From: Spirochaetia bacterium UBA5550
GTDB taxonomy: Bacteria; Spirochaetota; UBA4802; UBA5550
Reading direction: 5' to 3'
Assembly: GCA_002425885.1 (NCBI GenBank)
Contig: DINC01000160.1
Coordinates: 2,370-9,813, forward strand
DNA length: 7,444 bases
The position numbers were made by a program, and so were the translations under genes. Shown piece by piece: positions 6,409 through 7,444 of the stretch; position 1 is the first letter of the stretch; each line of letters starts with the position of its first letter. A model generated the notes under the pieces. It made no database searches, was not told the origin of the DNA, and saw only the letters and a list, made by a program, of their open reading frames with translations.

Positions 6409-6454
6409 AGAAAAATCGTGATTAATAATAAATTTAACAAAAGAAACAAAGCAA

Positions 6455-6485
6455 ATTAATGGATCACCGGTGTTTTCGGTGTCAA
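6455..6485 (-). promoter_or_regulatory. possible sigma-70-type promoter for the argD-argF unit
   Basis: On the minus strand a perfect TTGACA (complement of 6480-6485) is followed after 19 bases by ATTAAT (complement of 6455-6460), which matches four of six bases of the -10 consensus. The spacer is two bases longer than ideal and contains ACACCG twice plus the palindrome ACCGGT, a possible operator. Transcription from here would give argD a leader of roughly 180 bases carrying the palindromic element. Evidence is by motif only, and no full ARG box is visible. Confidence 0.3.
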
Positions 6486-6516
6486 TGAATAAAACAGGTA
6501 AAAAGAGGGAAAACTT

Positions 6517-6538
6517 TTAAAAAATTGCGGTTTTTTAA
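6517..6538 (-). terminator. rsmI: A/T-only hairpin after rsmI
   Basis: TTAAAAAA (6517-6524) and TTTTTTAA (6531-6538) pair around a 6-base loop, 7 bases past the rsmI stop. On the minus strand the stem runs into TTTTTTAAAAG. It has no G/C core, so it is a weak candidate for ending the rsmI transcript. Confidence 0.28.
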
Positions 6539-6545
6539 GGATCAG

Positions 6546-7253
6546 TTAATCCTCTTCATCGCTGCTGAACTTCAGCTCCTTGTTGAGGATTGCTATTGCG
6601 AATTCACCTTTCTCTGTGAGCTTTTCAAGTACCTCATCCATATCCGCTGCATTAAGCCGGATGTATTCCTCGAACTTCTTGGTCATCTCCCTCCCGATAA
6701 CAACCTCCCTGTCAGGGAAAACCTCTTTTATATCAGTTAGAGTTTTTCTTATCCTGTGTGGCGATTCATATATGACAAGAATCCCCTCATGCTCCCTCAT
6801 ACGCTTCAGTTCGTTAACACGTCTCCCCGGTTTTTTGCTGAGGAAACCGCCGAAGAGCACAGACTTGTCGGGAAAGCCTGAAACAGAGACAAGGGTTGTG
6901 AGGGCCGAAACTCCGGGTAGAGGGATTACCTCTACACCTTCACTTCTTGCTATGGCTACAATTCTGCTGCCGGGATCTGAAAGTCCAGGTGTGCCTGCAT
7001 CTGTCATGTAGCCGATATTTTTACCTGACTCAACCTCTGCTATGAGTTCACGGATCTTTCTGTCGTCTGAATGCATGTGCAGCGACCGGAGAGGTTTGCT
7101 TATTCCGAAGTGGGAGAGGATTCTCCCTGTCTGCCGTGTGTCCTCGCAGTAGATTATATCGATTGTGTCGCGCAGCATGTTTATCGCGCGGATTGTCATG
7201 TCGTCGGGGTTTCCGATTGGAGCTGCGATTATGTATAGGGCGGAGGTGGTCAT
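6546..7253 (-). CDS. rsmI: 16S rRNA (cytidine(1402)-2'-O)-methyltransferase
   Basis: RsmI uses S-adenosylmethionine to methylate the ribose of C1402 in 16S rRNA, which tunes decoding in the P site. The 235-residue product is a tetrapyrrole-methylase-fold protein with the RsmI signatures LYIIAAPIGNPDD (6-18), YCEDTRQTG (35-43), TDAGTPGLSDPG (84-95), PLPGVSALTTL (111-121) and IYESPHR (161-167). It ends soon after the last strand (GEFAIAIL) with an acidic tail (SDEED), so the small C-terminal domain of E. coli RsmI (286 residues) is absent; shorter forms exist in other bacteria. The start is fixed by the position of LYIIAAPIGN, and AAAGGT (complement of 7267-7272) lies 13 bases upstream, a little far. 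The stop of the PIN-domain gene is 17 bp upstream, so the two may share a transcript. Confidence 0.95.
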   Translation of the reverse strand: MTTSALYIIAAPIGNPDDMTIRAINMLRDTIDIIYCEDTRQTGRILSHFGISKPLRSLHMHSDDRKIRELIAEVESGKNIGYMTDAGTPGLSDPGSRIVAIARSEGVEVIPLPGVSALTTLVSVSGFPDKSVLFGGFLSKKPGRRVNELKRMREHEGILVIYESPHRIRKTLTDIKEVFPDREVVIGREMTKKFEEYIRLNAADMDEVLEKLTEKGEFAIAILNKELKFSSDEED

Positions 7254-7270
7254 ATATTTATAGGTTACCT

Positions 7271-7444
7271 TTATGAAGTAAGTCCGGCTTTTTTTGCCGC
7301 TTTTGTAAGTTCATCATCCAGGGTCATAAGTTTTGCTTTTTTTCTTGAAGCTAACTCCAGATAAACAGCATCGTATGAAGAGAGATTATAAAACTGTGAT
7401 ATTTCAAAAACATTTTTTGTGAAGATGATTCCATTTTCAGAATC
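7271..7444 (-). CDS. PIN-domain protein, VapC-like toxin (C-terminal part, cut by window edge)
   Basis: The frame runs open from the window edge for 57 residues to a TAA stop (complement of 7271-7273). The fragment reads like the C-terminal half of a PIN domain: LSSYDAVYLELA (residues 21-32 of the fragment) holds the conserved aspartate after a hydrophobic-helix start, and LMTLDDELTKAAKKAGL (39-55) holds the second acidic site, the usual T-x-D, and the closing helix. In VapC-type toxins these acids bind the metal of an RNase that cuts tRNA or rRNA. The N-terminal half, with the first conserved aspartate, and any VapB antitoxin gene would be upstream, beyond the right edge. It could also be a stand-alone PIN protein. 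The family call is good; the toxin role is inferred. Confidence 0.8.
   Translation of the reverse strand, partial: DSENGIIFTKNVFEISQFYNLSSYDAVYLELASRKKAKLMTLDDELTKAAKKAGLTS

Noticed and set aside
1..7444. CRISPR array, tRNA, rRNA, insertion sequence or riboswitch
   Set aside because: I saw no spaced direct-repeat array, no tRNA-like or rRNA sequence, no transposase and no known riboswitch core in any gap.

Overview
This window reads as ordinary chromosome from a Gram-negative bacterium. All seven recognisable genes lie on the minus strand. The Gram-negative call rests on an Omp85-type outer-membrane beta-barrel protein, and several genes have clear purine-rich Shine-Dalgarno sites. Base composition looks moderate by eye. 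I cannot name a phylum from sequence alone. The two short palindromic repeats, with GTCATTTCGA and GTCATTGCGA ends, resemble repeats I associate with environmental lineages such as Deferribacterota, Nitrospirota or Desulfobacterota, but that is only an impression.

In transcription order (right to left) the layout is as follows. The 3' end of a PIN-domain (VapC-like) gene is cut by the window edge. It is followed 17 bp later by rsmI, a 16S rRNA 2'-O-methyltransferase. A 281-bp gap then holds a possible promoter and a 111-bp palindromic element. argD and argF follow and overlap by 26 bp. Next is a 280-bp gap with a large GC-rich imperfect inverted repeat, then argG. A 59-bp gap with a C/G-rich hairpin precedes a single-POTRA Omp85-like protein. 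A 227-bp gap with a second palindromic element precedes a short, divergent acyl-CoA dehydrogenase-like protein, which ends 36 bp from the left edge.

The functional core is arginine biosynthesis. ArgD makes N-acetylornithine, ArgF carbamoylates ornithine to citrulline, and ArgG joins citrulline to aspartate. argH, often found next to argG, is not here; the Omp85-like gene stands in that place. The two left-hand genes have no evident link to arginine.

I see no convincing new multi-gene system. The points most worth a second look are: the palindromic repeat elements, at least one in every long intergenic gap, including two sibling elements of almost equal length and the same architecture but different sequence; the large inverted repeat between argF and argG; the acyl-CoA dehydrogenase relative that lacks most of the catalytic C-terminal domain; and the Omp85 protein with an altered loop-6 motif and a basic tail after its last strand.
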